36,097 bases of DNA from contig NZ_DJUW01000003.1 of NCBI RefSeq assembly GCF_002440635.1, forward strand, positions 181,177 to 217,273, read 5' to 3'. The notes under the pieces are model-generated. The model was not told the origin of the DNA. It was given only the letters and a program-made list of their open reading frames with translations, and made no database searches. The position numbers and the translations under genes are program-made. Every line of letters begins with the position of its first letter. The stretch's first letter is position 1. Shown piece by piece: positions 17,295 through 24,852 of this stretch. This stretch comes from Novosphingobium sp. UBA6272. Its GTDB lineage: Bacteria > Pseudomonadota > Alphaproteobacteria > Sphingomonadales > Sphingomonadaceae.

Positions 17295-18095
17295 TCAGGC
17301 GCGGGTAGCGATCGCATAGAGCGCGATCGCGGCCGCATTCGATACATTGAGGCTTTCTATGGCGCTGGAAATCGGCAGTCGAGCGATCACATCGCAATGC
17401 TGTTGGATGTTGTGGCGCATGCCTTCGCCTTCGGCCCCCAAAACCAGCGCGACCGGGCCGGCGGGCAGGGCTTCGCTCAGGGTAGCCGTGCCTTCGCCAT
17501 CGAGCCCGATCCGCCAGTAACCGGCTTCTGCCAGTTCATCGAGCGCACGGGCGAGGTTGACCACGCGGACCCACGGCACCGTCTCAAGCGCGCCCGAAGC
17601 GCTCTTGGCCAGCGTGCCCGATTCGGGCGGCGAATGGCGATCCTGGGTGACGACCGCGCGGGCGCCAAAGGCCGCCGCCGAGCGCAGGATCGCGCCGACA
17701 TTGTGCGGATCGGTGACCTGATCGAGGATCAGCACCGGGTGCGCCGGATCACCATCGAGCATCTCATCAAGGAACACGTCTTCGAGCGCATCGCAATCGA
17801 GCACCAGCCCCTGGTGCGGGGCATCGCGCGCGACCAGCCGGGCGAGATCGGCGGGCGAGGCCCATTCGACCGGGAAATCCGCCGGCAGTTCGCCATCGAG
17901 CGCGGCCACGCCTTCGCGGGTGGCCCACAGCTTGCGGTGGCGGCGTTCCGGGTTGAGCAGCGCAGCTTCAACCGCGTGACGGCCCCACAGCCGCACCGCG
18001 CCAGTGCTGGCCCGACCCGATCCGCGTCCGCCCTTCATTCGTCCCGCACGTCCGCGCAGGGCCTTGCCCTTTCTCTCTTCGTTTTGGCGGCTCAT
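17295..18095 (-). CDS. rlmB: SpoU-family RNA 2'-O-methyltransferase, RlmB type
   Basis: 266 residues; start at the ATG at 18095 (MSRQNEERK), since longer frames would run through tRNA-Tyr. The N-terminal 35 residues are rich in Arg, Lys and Gly and probably contact RNA. A substrate-binding domain (about 40-110) precedes the SPOUT knot domain with its three motifs: ILDQVTDPHNVGAILRSA (motif 1), VLGAEGEGM (motif 2) and SLNVSNAAAIALY (motif 3). RlmB methylates the ribose of G2251 in 23S rRNA using SAM. TrmH-like paralogues share these motifs, so the exact target nucleotide is inferred. The downstream lipoprotein gene is close enough to be in the same transcript. Confidence 0.92.
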   Translation of the reverse strand: MSRQNEERKGKALRGRAGRMKGGRGSGRASTGAVRLWGRHAVEAALLNPERRHRKLWATREGVAALDGELPADFPVEWASPADLARLVARDAPHQGLVLDCDALEDVFLDEMLDGDPAHPVLILDQVTDPHNVGAILRSAAAFGARAVVTQDRHSPPESGTLAKSASGALETVPWVRVVNLARALDELAEAGYWRIGLDGEGTATLSEALPAGPVALVLGAEGEGMRHNIQQHCDVIARLPISSAIESLNVSNAAAIALYAIATRA

Positions 18096-18164
18096 CAGCG
18101 AAAGTCCTTGTGCATCGCGCTTCCCTGCCAGCGCAGGGCCATGCAGGCAAGGATTGAAGGGTGG

Positions 18165-18250
18165 TGGTGGACAGGGGTGGATTCGAACCACCGTACGCTC
18201 TCGCGGGCAGATTTACAGTCTGCTGCCATTAACCACTCGGCCACCTGTCC
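18165..18250 (-). tRNA. tRNA-Tyr(GUA)
   Basis: On the minus strand the acceptor stem GGACAGG pairs with CCTGTCC, followed by discriminator A and an encoded CCA. The anticodon stem-loop reads GCAGACTGTAAATCTGC, giving anticodon GTA. A long class II variable arm (CCGCGAGAGCGTACGG) and the T arm GGTTCGAATCC are present. Length 86 with CCA, as expected for tyrosine tRNA. It lies just upstream of rlmB on the same strand. Confidence 0.97.
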
Positions 18251-18422
18251 ACACCAGCTTGCCGGTGTCGGGTCGCCCCGATTGTGCCGCTCCCGAAGGA
18301 GCCGTCCGGCCGAGGAAGCGCGCATTTGGCGAAGCAATGCCGCGCTGTCAATGGGCGATTGCCGGGGGCGGGAAACTCGTGCCGCTTGCCGGGGCTGCAA
18401 AGCATGGGTAGGACGGCGCGCC

Positions 18423-19550
18423 ATGAGCGAAATCACTCCTGTCATCTCCGCCACCGGCCTGTTCACCCCAGCGGAATCGATCAGCAACGCCGAACTGGTC
18501 GAAAGCTTCAACACCTATGTCGAGCGCTTCAATGCCCGCCACGCGGCGGAGATCGAGGCCGGCACGGTAACGGCGCTGGCCCCCAGCTCGGTCGAGTTCA
18601 TCGAGAAGGCGAGCGGGATCAAGGCGCGCTATGTGATGAGCAAGGCCTCGATCCTCGATCCCGAGATCATGACCCCGCGCTGGGCCGAGCGGCCGGACGA
18701 GGAATTGTCGGTGCTGGCCGAGATGGGCGTGAAGGCCGCTCGTGAAGCGCTGGCCCGGGCCGGGCGTGACCCCAAGGATGTCGATGCGGTGCTCTGCGCC
18801 TGCTCCAACCTGCAGCGGCCCTATCCGGCGATCGCGATCGAGATACAGAATGAACTCGGGATCGAAGGGTTCGGCTTCGACATGAATGTTGCCTGTTCGT
18901 CGGCGACCTTCGGGATCCAGACCGCGGCCGATTTCATCCGCGCCGGGAATGCCCGTTCGGTGCTGGTGGTAAGTCCGGAAATCTGCACCGGCCACAACAA
19001 CATGCGCAACCGCGACAGCCATTTCATCTTTGGCGACGTGGCTACCGCAGTGCTGGTCGAGGCCGAGGACATGGCCCCCGCCAAGCATTGGAACATCGTC
19101 GGAACCCGGCTCAAGACGGTCTATTCCAACAATATCCGCAACAATTTCGGCTTCCTCAATTGCGCCACGCCGGAAACGATCGGCACGCCCGACAAGCTGT
19201 TCGTCCAGGAAGGACGCAAGGTTTTCAAGGAAGTGGTGCCGATGGTCGCGGCAATGATCGCCGAGCATGCCGGCGATCTCGGGCTCGATCCGGCCGGCTT
19301 GCGGCGGCTCTGGCTGCATCAGGCCAACCAGGGAATGAACCGTTTGATCGCTCAGCGCGTTCTGGGTCACGAAGCCAACGAAGATGAAAGCCCGACCGTG
19401 CTCGATACCTACGGCAATACCTCCAGCGCGGGTTCGATCATCGCGTTCCACCTCAACAGCTATGATCTGGGCGCTGGCGATACTGGCGTGATCTGCTCCT
19501 TTGGTGCGGGCTATTCCGCCGGCACCGTGTTCGTGCGGAAGGCTGCCTGA
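18423..19550 (+). CDS. FabH-like 3-oxoacyl-ACP synthase III (beta-ketoacyl-ACP synthase)
   Basis: 375 residues, about 50 longer than E. coli FabH, with an extra helical insert near residues 30-60 (FNTYVERFNARHAAEIEAG). ATG at 18423 with AGGA nine bases upstream; the open frame continues far upstream through the antisense of rlmB and tRNA-Tyr and is not coding there. The thiolase-fold catalytic triad is visible: Cys158 in NVACSSATFG, His299 in WLHQANQGMN and Asn332 in YGNTSSAG. Such enzymes condense an acyl-CoA or acyl-ACP with malonyl-ACP. It could start fatty-acid synthesis or make a special beta-keto product, as in the long FabH-like enzymes of dialkylresorcinol and related pathways. Its stop overlaps psd by one base (TGATG), placing it in a phospholipid operon. 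Confidence 0.9.
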   Translation: MSEITPVISATGLFTPAESISNAELVESFNTYVERFNARHAAEIEAGTVTALAPSSVEFIEKASGIKARYVMSKASILDPEIMTPRWAERPDEELSVLAEMGVKAAREALARAGRDPKDVDAVLCACSNLQRPYPAIAIEIQNELGIEGFGFDMNVACSSATFGIQTAADFIRAGNARSVLVVSPEICTGHNNMRNRDSHFIFGDVATAVLVEAEDMAPAKHWNIVGTRLKTVYSNNIRNNFGFLNCATPETIGTPDKLFVQEGRKVFKEVVPMVAAMIAEHAGDLGLDPAGLRRLWLHQANQGMNRLIAQRVLGHEANEDESPTVLDTYGNTSSAGSIIAFHLNSYDLGAGDTGVICSFGAGYSAGTVFVRKAA

Positions 19551-20299
19551 TGGCCGGCGATATTCTTGACAACCGCGGACGCGGTGAAGCGGCCTGGTCA
19601 TGGCCGAGCGTGCACCCCGAGGGCCGCGTTTTTGCCCTGATCGCCGCAGCGCTCAGCCTGGGCTGCGCGCTGTTCGCCTGGGAAACGCTGGCCTGGCCGC
19701 TTGGTGCACTGGTGCTGGGCATCCTGGCCTTTTTCCGCGATCCCAAGCGGGTTACACCGCAGGGCGACAATCTGATCGTTTCGCCGGCCGATGGCCTGGT
19801 CACCCTGATCAAGCAGATGGATCCGCCGCGCGAATTGATCATCGATGACGGCACCGGCGCGCCAGGGCTGTCCGAAGGGCCGGTCACGCGGATTTCGATC
19901 TTCATGTCGGTGTTCGATGTCCATATCAACCGCGCCCCGATCGGCGGGACGGTGCGGCGGGTGGTCTATATCCCCGGCCGGTTCATGAACGCCGATCTCG
20001 ACAAGGCGAGCGAAGAGAACGAGCGCCAGCATATCCTGATCGAGCGCGGCGACGGGACCCGGATCGGGTTCACCCAGATTGCCGGCCTGATCGCGCGGCG
20101 GATCGTGCCTTTCGTCAAGCCTGGCGACATGCTCGCCGCCGGGCAGCGGGTCGGGCTGATCCGCTTCGGCAGCCGCGTCGACGTCTACCTGCCAGCCGGG
20201 ACCGAGCCCAAGGTGCTGATCGGGCAAAAGGTGATCGCCGGTGAAACCGTGCTGGCCGAAGTTGGGTCGGCGCTGCTGATCGAGGGTGCCCGCCAGTGA
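19550..20299 (+). CDS. psd: Phosphatidylserine decarboxylase proenzyme
   Basis: 249 residues, the short form of the family. It decarboxylates phosphatidylserine to phosphatidylethanolamine at the inner membrane. The N-terminus has one or two hydrophobic helices (about 27-62), then FFRDPKR and SPADG (Asp81), the histidine stretch VFDVHINRAP (His125), and the self-cleavage site RFGSRVDVY near the C-terminus. There the chain breaks between Gly207 and Ser208, leaving Ser208 as the pyruvoyl group. The ATG overlaps the ketosynthase stop and the TGA overlaps the pssA GTG, so the three genes are translationally linked. pssA supplies its substrate. Confidence 0.96.
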   Translation: MAGDILDNRGRGEAAWSWPSVHPEGRVFALIAAALSLGCALFAWETLAWPLGALVLGILAFFRDPKRVTPQGDNLIVSPADGLVTLIKQMDPPRELIIDDGTGAPGLSEGPVTRISIFMSVFDVHINRAPIGGTVRRVVYIPGRFMNADLDKASEENERQHILIERGDGTRIGFTQIAGLIARRIVPFVKPGDMLAAGQRVGLIRFGSRVDVYLPAGTEPKVLIGQKVIAGETVLAEVGSALLIEGARQ

Positions 20300-21069
20300 A
20301 CGATGAGGCGCCACGCGCCGCCGGGCTGACGCTGCGAGCGATGGTGCCCAATGCAATCACTGCGGCTGCACTTTGCGCCGGGCTCACCGGCATCCGCTTT
20401 GGGATCACCGGTGATTTCGACCGGGCGGTGCTCGCGGTGGTGATTGCCGGGATGCTTGACGGGATCGACGGGAGGATCGCCCGCCTGCTCAAGGCCCAAT
20501 CGCGTTTCGGAGCGGAGCTCGACAGTCTGGCCGACAATGTCTCGTTCGGGGTCGCCCCGGCCCTGATCCTGTTCCTGTGGTCGCTCAACGATCTGCCGCG
20601 GCTCGGTTGGTTTGCGGCGCTGGCCTATGCCGTCGCCTGTGCGCTGCGGCTAGCGCGCTTCAATGCCCGGATCGACCTGGCCGACGAGCCGCGCAAGACT
20701 GCGGGCTTTCTCACCGGGGTTCCGGCGCCGGTCGGGGCAGGTCTGGTGTTTCTGCCGCTCTATCTGTGGACTGTCACCGACAACGAGCAATTCCGCGATC
20801 CACGGCTGGTCGGGGTCTGGCTGGTCGCGATGGCCTTCCTGATGATTTCCAGCGTCGCCACCCTCAGCTGGGGCAAGCTGCGGCTGCGCAAGAACTTCCG
20901 GCTGGAGGCGCTGTTGTTCTTTGGGCTGGTCGGTGCGGCCATGCTGACCGAGCCATGGTGGACGCTGATCGGGATCTGCGCGGTCTATCTGACGCTGCTG
21001 CCGATCGGCATGATTTCTTACGCCAGGATCAAGCGGCAGCGCGCACGGTCTGCCGACGCGGCAGGCTGA
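20296..21069 (+). CDS. pssA: CDP-diacylglycerol-serine O-phosphatidyltransferase
   Basis: 257 residues, GTG start in a GTGA overlap with psd. It is an integral membrane enzyme with about eight hydrophobic segments. The CDP-alcohol phosphotransferase signature DGxxARx8GxxxDxxxD is complete, with Asp58, Gly59, Ala62, Arg63, Gly72, Asp76 and Asp80. It joins CDP-diacylglycerol and serine to phosphatidylserine, which the preceding psd gene product converts to phosphatidylethanolamine. This is the type II (membrane) PssA of alphaproteobacteria and Bacillus, not the peripheral E. coli type. The 3' end overlaps a small gene on the opposite strand (21029-21286) by 41 bases. Confidence 0.96.
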   Translation: MNDEAPRAAGLTLRAMVPNAITAAALCAGLTGIRFGITGDFDRAVLAVVIAGMLDGIDGRIARLLKAQSRFGAELDSLADNVSFGVAPALILFLWSLNDLPRLGWFAALAYAVACALRLARFNARIDLADEPRKTAGFLTGVPAPVGAGLVFLPLYLWTVTDNEQFRDPRLVGVWLVAMAFLMISSVATLSWGKLRLRKNFRLEALLFFGLVGAAMLTEPWWTLIGICAVYLTLLPIGMISYARIKRQRARSADAAG

Positions 21070-21286
21070 CCGCACGGCGCGGCCGCAGCGGAATAACCTT
21101 GCCATCGTTGTAGCTGACCACGATTTCCCGCACGGTGAAGCGCACCTGGCGGGTTTCGGGACAATCCCTCAGCGCCTGACGCAACCCGGCGATCTGGGGC
21201 AGGGTGGTGCGAAGCGAGCGGACCAGTGAAGCCACGGCGAAGATCCCGCCCAGTGCCAACAGTACCGAAAGTTCGATCGCAAACAT
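21029..21286 (-). CDS. Small single-span membrane protein, unknown
   Basis: 85 residues, not recognised. The N-terminus MFAIELSVLLALGGIFAVASLV forms one transmembrane helix. The following part is basic, contains one cysteine (about residue 42) and a beta-like stretch VRFTVREIVVSYNDGKVIPL, and ends in an Arg-rich tail. A good ribosome-binding site (GGAAGGA) lies seven to eight bases upstream of the ATG on the minus strand, which favours a real gene. Its last 41 bases overlap the end of pssA in the opposite direction. It diverges from the rpsB leader. Function unknown. Confidence 0.65.
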   Translation of the reverse strand: MFAIELSVLLALGGIFAVASLVRSLRTTLPQIAGLRQALRDCPETRQVRFTVREIVVSYNDGKVIPLRPRRAVSLPRRQTVRAAA

Positions 21287-21623
21287 CGCCTGATCCTTCC
21301 TTGCCGCCTGTGTACAGACTTGTGGATAAACGCGGGATGGAGTAGAAAGTTCCTATTCCGTTCCGATTGCCGCTGTGTTCTCTATTTGTTCCATGGTGTC
21401 AAGCAGGTTTTTGCAGACACCGGAACAGCCCCATTCCAATTACCGCTGGATTTTGCCGCCAAGGCCCGCTAAGGGCGCCCGGCTTACAGGCGAGAGCGGC
21501 AGAATTCCGCCACTTTCGTGTCTTGCAGGCAAATCCACATGGGAAGCACCACATACCGGTGCCGCAGCGGAAGTTTTCCGCACGGTTCCAGCTTCCCAGA
21601 GGTTAAACCGGAAGGAAAGTCCT
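21287..21623 (+). promoter_or_regulatory. Long rpsB leader / promoter region without a gene
   Basis: 337 bases without a convincing gene, between the small minus-strand gene and rpsB. An open frame reads through from 21375 into rpsB, but the ribosomal protein starts at 21624, so the upstream part is not expected to be translated. A weak promoter match is TTGTGG (21320-21325) and TAGAAA (21343-21348), 17 bases apart. The 3' part folds into the nested stems listed separately. The rpsB ribosome-binding site GAAGGAAAG lies at about 21611-21619. Confidence 0.5.
21540..21598 (+). promoter_or_regulatory. Nested stem-loop in the rpsB leader, candidate S2 autoregulatory element
   Basis: TGGGAAGC at 21540-21547 is the exact complement of GCTTCCCA at 21591-21598, closing a 43-base domain. 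Inside it GCGGAA (21567-21572) pairs with TTCCGC (21576-21581) around a 3-base loop, flanked by CCG/CGG pairs. The domain ends about a dozen bases before the rpsB ribosome-binding site. Ribosomal protein S2 represses its own mRNA in E. coli through a leader structure; a similar role here is inference. Confidence 0.45.
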
Positions 21624-22427
21624 ATGGCGGCTCCAGTCGTCACCATGCAGCAATTGATCGAGGCCGGCGCACACTTCGGCCACCAGACCCACCGCTGGAA
21701 CCCGCGGATGAAGCCGTACATCTTCGGCGCCCGCAACGGCATCCACATTCTTGACCTGTCGCAGACCGTGCCGCTGATGGCGCGTGCGCTCGAATTCATC
21801 GACGCCACCGTCCGCGCCGGCGGCAAGGTGCTGTTCGTCGGCACCAAGCGCCAGGCCCAGGGCCCGATCGCCGAAGCCGCCCGTCAGTCGGGCCAGCACT
21901 TCGTCAACCACCGTTGGCTGGGCGGCATGCTGACCAACTGGAAGACCATTTCCGGTTCGATCAAGCGCCTCAAGACCATGGAAGAGCAGCTGGCCGGTGA
22001 CACTGCCGGTCTGACCAAGAAGGAAGTGCTCAACCTGACCCGTGAGCGTGACAAGCTTGAGCTGTCGCTCGGCGGGATCCGTGACATGGGCGGCATTCCG
22101 GACGTGATGTTCGTGATCGACGCCAACAAGGAAGAACTGGCGATCAAGGAAGCCAACGTGCTGGGTATCCCGGTCGTCGCGATCCTCGATTCGAACGTCT
22201 CGCCCGATGGCATCGCTTTCCCGATCCCGGCCAACGACGACGCCAGCCGTGCAATCTCGCTCTACTGCCAGGCCGTGGCCGCTGCCGCGACCAAGGGCCG
22301 TCAGGAAGCCGTGATCGATTCGGGCGTCGATGTCGGCGCGCTGGACGTTGCCCCGGTTGAAGAAGCCGTGGTTGAAGTTCCGGCTGCCGAAGAAGCTGCC
22401 GCTGAAGAAACCGCGACCGAAGCCTGA
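21624..22427 (+). CDS. rpsB: 30S ribosomal protein S2
   Basis: 267 residues. The ATG at 21624 gives the conserved S2 N-terminus VTMQQLIEAGAHFGHQTHRW; a strong ribosome-binding site lies just upstream. Family blocks seen: WNPRMKPYIFGARNGIHILDL, NHRWLGGMLTNW, DVMFVIDANKE, and DSNVSPDGIAFPIPANDDASRAI. The C-terminus carries an Ala/Glu/Val-rich acidic tail of about 35 residues, a usual alphaproteobacterial extension. S2 joins the 30S subunit late and helps hold S1. First gene of the rpsB-tsf operon. Confidence 0.99.
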   Translation: MAAPVVTMQQLIEAGAHFGHQTHRWNPRMKPYIFGARNGIHILDLSQTVPLMARALEFIDATVRAGGKVLFVGTKRQAQGPIAEAARQSGQHFVNHRWLGGMLTNWKTISGSIKRLKTMEEQLAGDTAGLTKKEVLNLTRERDKLELSLGGIRDMGGIPDVMFVIDANKEELAIKEANVLGIPVVAILDSNVSPDGIAFPIPANDDASRAISLYCQAVAAAATKGRQEAVIDSGVDVGALDVAPVEEAVVEVPAAEEAAAEETATEA

Positions 22428-22452
22428 GGCTTCCGTCACAAACTGCAAGCGT

Positions 22453-22472
22453 GCCGGGGCCAAGGCCCTGGC
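22453..22472 (+). terminator. Intercistronic hairpin between rpsB and tsf, possible attenuator
   Basis: GCCGGGGC (22453-22460) pairs with GCCCTGGC (22465-22472), eight pairs with one G-T, around a CAAG loop. There is no T-run. A partial terminator or processing site between rpsB and tsf would adjust S2 to EF-Ts ratios; this role is inferred. Confidence 0.35.
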
Positions 22473-22502
22473 CGCCAGCCTATTTCAAGAAGGACCAGTC
22501 AC

Positions 22503-23429
22503 ATGGCTTATACCGCCACTGACGTGAAGAACCTGCGCGAGCGCACCGGCGCCGGCATGATGGATTGCAAGAAGGCGCTTGATGAAAGCGGCGGCGATTT
22601 CGAAGCCGCGGTTGACGCACTGCGCGCCAAGGGCCTCGCTGCCGTCGCCAAGAAATCCAGCCGCACCGCCGCCGAGGGCCTGGTCGGCGTTGCCGTTGCC
22701 GGCACCAAGGGCGTCGCCGTCGAAGTCAATTCGGAAACCGACTTCGTCGCCAAGAACGACCAGTTCCAGGACTTCGTGCGCAAGACCACCGAAGTGGCGC
22801 TGAACGCCGCTGCGGACGATGTCGAAGCGCTCAAGGCAGCTGCCTATCCGGGCGGCGGCACCGTCGCCGATACCCTGACCGCCAACGTCGCCACCATCGG
22901 CGAAAACCAGCAGGTCCGCCGGATGAAGACCGTTTCGGTCGGCTCGGGTCTGGTTGTGCCCTACATGCACAACGCCGCCGCGCCGATGCTAGGCAAGATC
23001 GGCGTGCTGGTTGCGCTGGAATCGGAAGCCGGTGCCGACGTGCTCGAACCGCTTGGCAAGCAGCTCGCCATGCACATCGCCGCGGCCTTCCCGCTGGCGC
23101 TGAACGCCGACGATCTCGACGCCGAGATGATCGCCCGCGAACGCAAGATCGCTGCCGAAAAGGCTGCTGAATCCGGCAAGCCCGCCGAAGTCCAGGCCAA
23201 GATGGTCGATGGCGCGGTGGCCAAGTTCGCCAAGGACAATGCGCTGCTCAGCCAGCTGTTCGTGATGGACAACAAGACCCCGGTCGCTCAGGTCGTGGAA
23301 GCCGCCGGCAAGGCCGCCGGTACCAAGATCGTGCTGAAGGACTATGTCCGCTTCCAGCTCGGCGAAGGCATTGAAAAAGTCGAAACCGATTTTGCGGCCG
23401 AAGTCGCTGCGGCTGCGGGCCTCAACTGA
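22503..23429 (+). CDS. tsf: Elongation factor Ts
   Basis: 308 residues, usual for the alphaproteobacterial form. EF-Ts removes GDP from EF-Tu so that it can be reloaded with GTP. The N-terminal UBA-like domain with VKNLRERTGAGMMDCKKAL is followed by the TDF motif region (EVNSETDFVAKND) that inserts at the EF-Tu magnesium site. Two core subdomains and a C-terminal module come next, ending in KDYVRFQLGEGIEK. The ribosome-binding site AGAAGGA precedes the ATG. A strong terminator follows at 23456-23485, closing the rpsB-tsf transcript. Confidence 0.99.
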   Translation: MAYTATDVKNLRERTGAGMMDCKKALDESGGDFEAAVDALRAKGLAAVAKKSSRTAAEGLVGVAVAGTKGVAVEVNSETDFVAKNDQFQDFVRKTTEVALNAAADDVEALKAAAYPGGGTVADTLTANVATIGENQQVRRMKTVSVGSGLVVPYMHNAAAPMLGKIGVLVALESEAGADVLEPLGKQLAMHIAAAFPLALNADDLDAEMIARERKIAAEKAAESGKPAEVQAKMVDGAVAKFAKDNALLSQLFVMDNKTPVAQVVEAAGKAAGTKIVLKDYVRFQLGEGIEKVETDFAAEVAAAAGLN

Positions 23430-23455
23430 GCCTGGTCTTCGAATGCAATTGAGGA

Positions 23456-23485
23456 GGGCGCGGGCCGCAGGGCCTGCGCCCTTTT
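23456..23485 (+). terminator. Rho-independent terminator after tsf
   Basis: An 11-pair stem (23456-23466 with 23471-23481, one G-T pair) closed by a GCAG loop is followed by TTTT (23482-23485). It lies 26 bases after the tsf stop. The pyrH operon therefore needs its own promoter in 23486-23571. Confidence 0.85.
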
Positions 23486-23571
23486 CGCATGAATTTCCGG
23501 TGCAGTTCTTGGCATCGCCAGCCCATCGGTATAAGGCCGCTCAAACCCTTCCGAGAGCGATGCAAACACCC

Positions 23572-24291
23572 ATGTCGAAGCCAGCCTACAAGCGCATCCT
23601 GCTCAAACTTTCCGGCGAAGTGCTGATGGGCAATCAGCAATTCGGGATCGATCCCGAATTCGTTGCCGAATTGGCCAAGGAAGTGAAATCGGCCAAGGAA
23701 TCCGGGCTTGAGATCTGCCTGGTGATCGGCGGCGGGAACATCTTTCGCGGCATGGCCGGGGCCGCCAAGGGGATGGACCGCGCCCAGGCCGATTACATGG
23801 GTATGCTCGCCACGGTAATGAACGCGCTGGCGATGCAGAACGCGCTGGAACAGCTTGGCGTGCCGACCCGCGTGCAAAGCGCGATCGAGATGGACAAGGT
23901 CTGCGAACCGGTGATCCGCCGCCGCGCCGAACGCCACCTCGAAAAGGGCCGGGTGGTGATCTTCGCCGCTGGCGTGGGTGCGCCCTATTTCACCACCGAT
24001 AGCGGTGCGGCGCTGCGGGCCGCGGAAATGGGCTGCGACGCGCTGCTGAAAGGCACCTCGGTCGACGGGATCTATGACAGCGACCCCAAGACCAACGCCA
24101 GTGCAACGCGTTACGATACAGTCGATTATGACACAGTCCTGGCACAGAACCTGAAGGTAATGGACGCTTCGGCCGTGGCGCTGTGCCGCGATAACAACAT
24201 TCCCATCGTCGTCTTCTCGATCCGCGAAAAGGGCAACCTGGCCAAGGTGCTGCGCGGCGAGGGGACGCAGACAATTGTAAGGAAGGGCTGA
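23572..24291 (+). CDS. pyrH: Uridylate kinase (UMP kinase)
   Basis: 239 residues from the ATG at 23572, matching the ~240 of the family; an ATG four codons earlier (23560) is the alternative, and neither has a perfectly spaced ribosome-binding site. It is a hexameric amino-acid-kinase-fold enzyme that converts UMP to UDP. Seen: RILLKLSGEVLMG (ATP-binding N-terminus), VIGGGNIFRG, the GMLATVMNALAMQNAL helix, and VVIFAAGVGAPYFTTDSGAALRA (acceptor and donor sites). First gene of the long cluster running to fabZ; frr follows after three bases. Confidence 0.98.
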   Translation: MSKPAYKRILLKLSGEVLMGNQQFGIDPEFVAELAKEVKSAKESGLEICLVIGGGNIFRGMAGAAKGMDRAQADYMGMLATVMNALAMQNALEQLGVPTRVQSAIEMDKVCEPVIRRRAERHLEKGRVVIFAAGVGAPYFTTDSGAALRAAEMGCDALLKGTSVDGIYDSDPKTNASATRYDTVDYDTVLAQNLKVMDASAVALCRDNNIPIVVFSIREKGNLAKVLRGEGTQTIVRKG

Positions 24292-24294
24292 ACC

Positions 24295-24852
24295 ATGGCC
24301 AAGTATGACAAGGCCGATCTCGAACGGCGGATGAAGGGCGCAGTGGAATCGCTGCGCAGCGATCTGGGCGGTTTGCGCACCGGGCGCGCCAATACCGCGC
24401 TGCTCGATCCGATCATGGTCGAAGTCTACGGCAGCAAGATGCCGCTCAACCAGGTTGCGACCGTTTCGGCGCCCGAGCCGCGGATGCTTTCGGTCCAGGT
24501 CTGGGACAAATCGAACGTCACCCCGGTAGAAAAGGCGATCCGCTCGGCCGGGCTCGGGCTCAACCCGATCAACGACGGCAACAACATCCGCCTGCCGATC
24601 CCCGATCTTACCGAAGAACGCCGCAAGGAGCTGGCCAAGCTGGCGCACTCCTACGCCGAAAAGGCCCGGATCGCGATCCGCAATGTCCGCCGCGACGGGA
24701 TTGACAACCTCAAGGCCGACGAAACCAAGAAGGAAATCTCGGAAGACGAGCGCAAGCGCGGCGAGACCGAGGTCCAGAAGCTGACCGACGACATGATCAA
24801 GGCGGCGGACGAAGTCGCCGCGCAGAAGGAACAGGAAATCCTCGGCAAGTGA
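24295..24852 (+). CDS. frr: Ribosome recycling factor
   Basis: 185 residues, exact family length. RRF with EF-G splits the post-termination ribosome. The three-helix-bundle motifs are present: LRTGRANTALLDPIMVEVYGS, the NPINDGNNIRLPIP beta domain and the ERRKELAKLAHSYAEKARIAIRNVRRD helix. AAGGAAGG near the end of pyrH (about 24279-24286) serves as ribosome-binding site. The stop overlaps the uppS start as GTGA. Confidence 0.99.
   Translation: MAKYDKADLERRMKGAVESLRSDLGGLRTGRANTALLDPIMVEVYGSKMPLNQVATVSAPEPRMLSVQVWDKSNVTPVEKAIRSAGLGLNPINDGNNIRLPIPDLTEERRKELAKLAHSYAEKARIAIRNVRRDGIDNLKADETKKEISEDERKRGETEVQKLTDDMIKAADEVAAQKEQEILGK

Noticed and set aside
18386..18414. TTGCCG-17-TAGGAC promoter-like pair before the ketosynthase
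   Set aside because: The second box overlaps the AGGA ribosome-binding site and would leave almost no leader; likely chance.
17160..18422. Upstream extension of the FabH-like frame giving a 796-residue protein
   Set aside because: It passes antisense through rlmB and tRNA-Tyr; the conserved protein begins at the ATG at 18423.
18348..19601. 417-codon minus-strand frame over the ketosynthase gene
   Set aside because: Shadow of the coding strand; no family resemblance.
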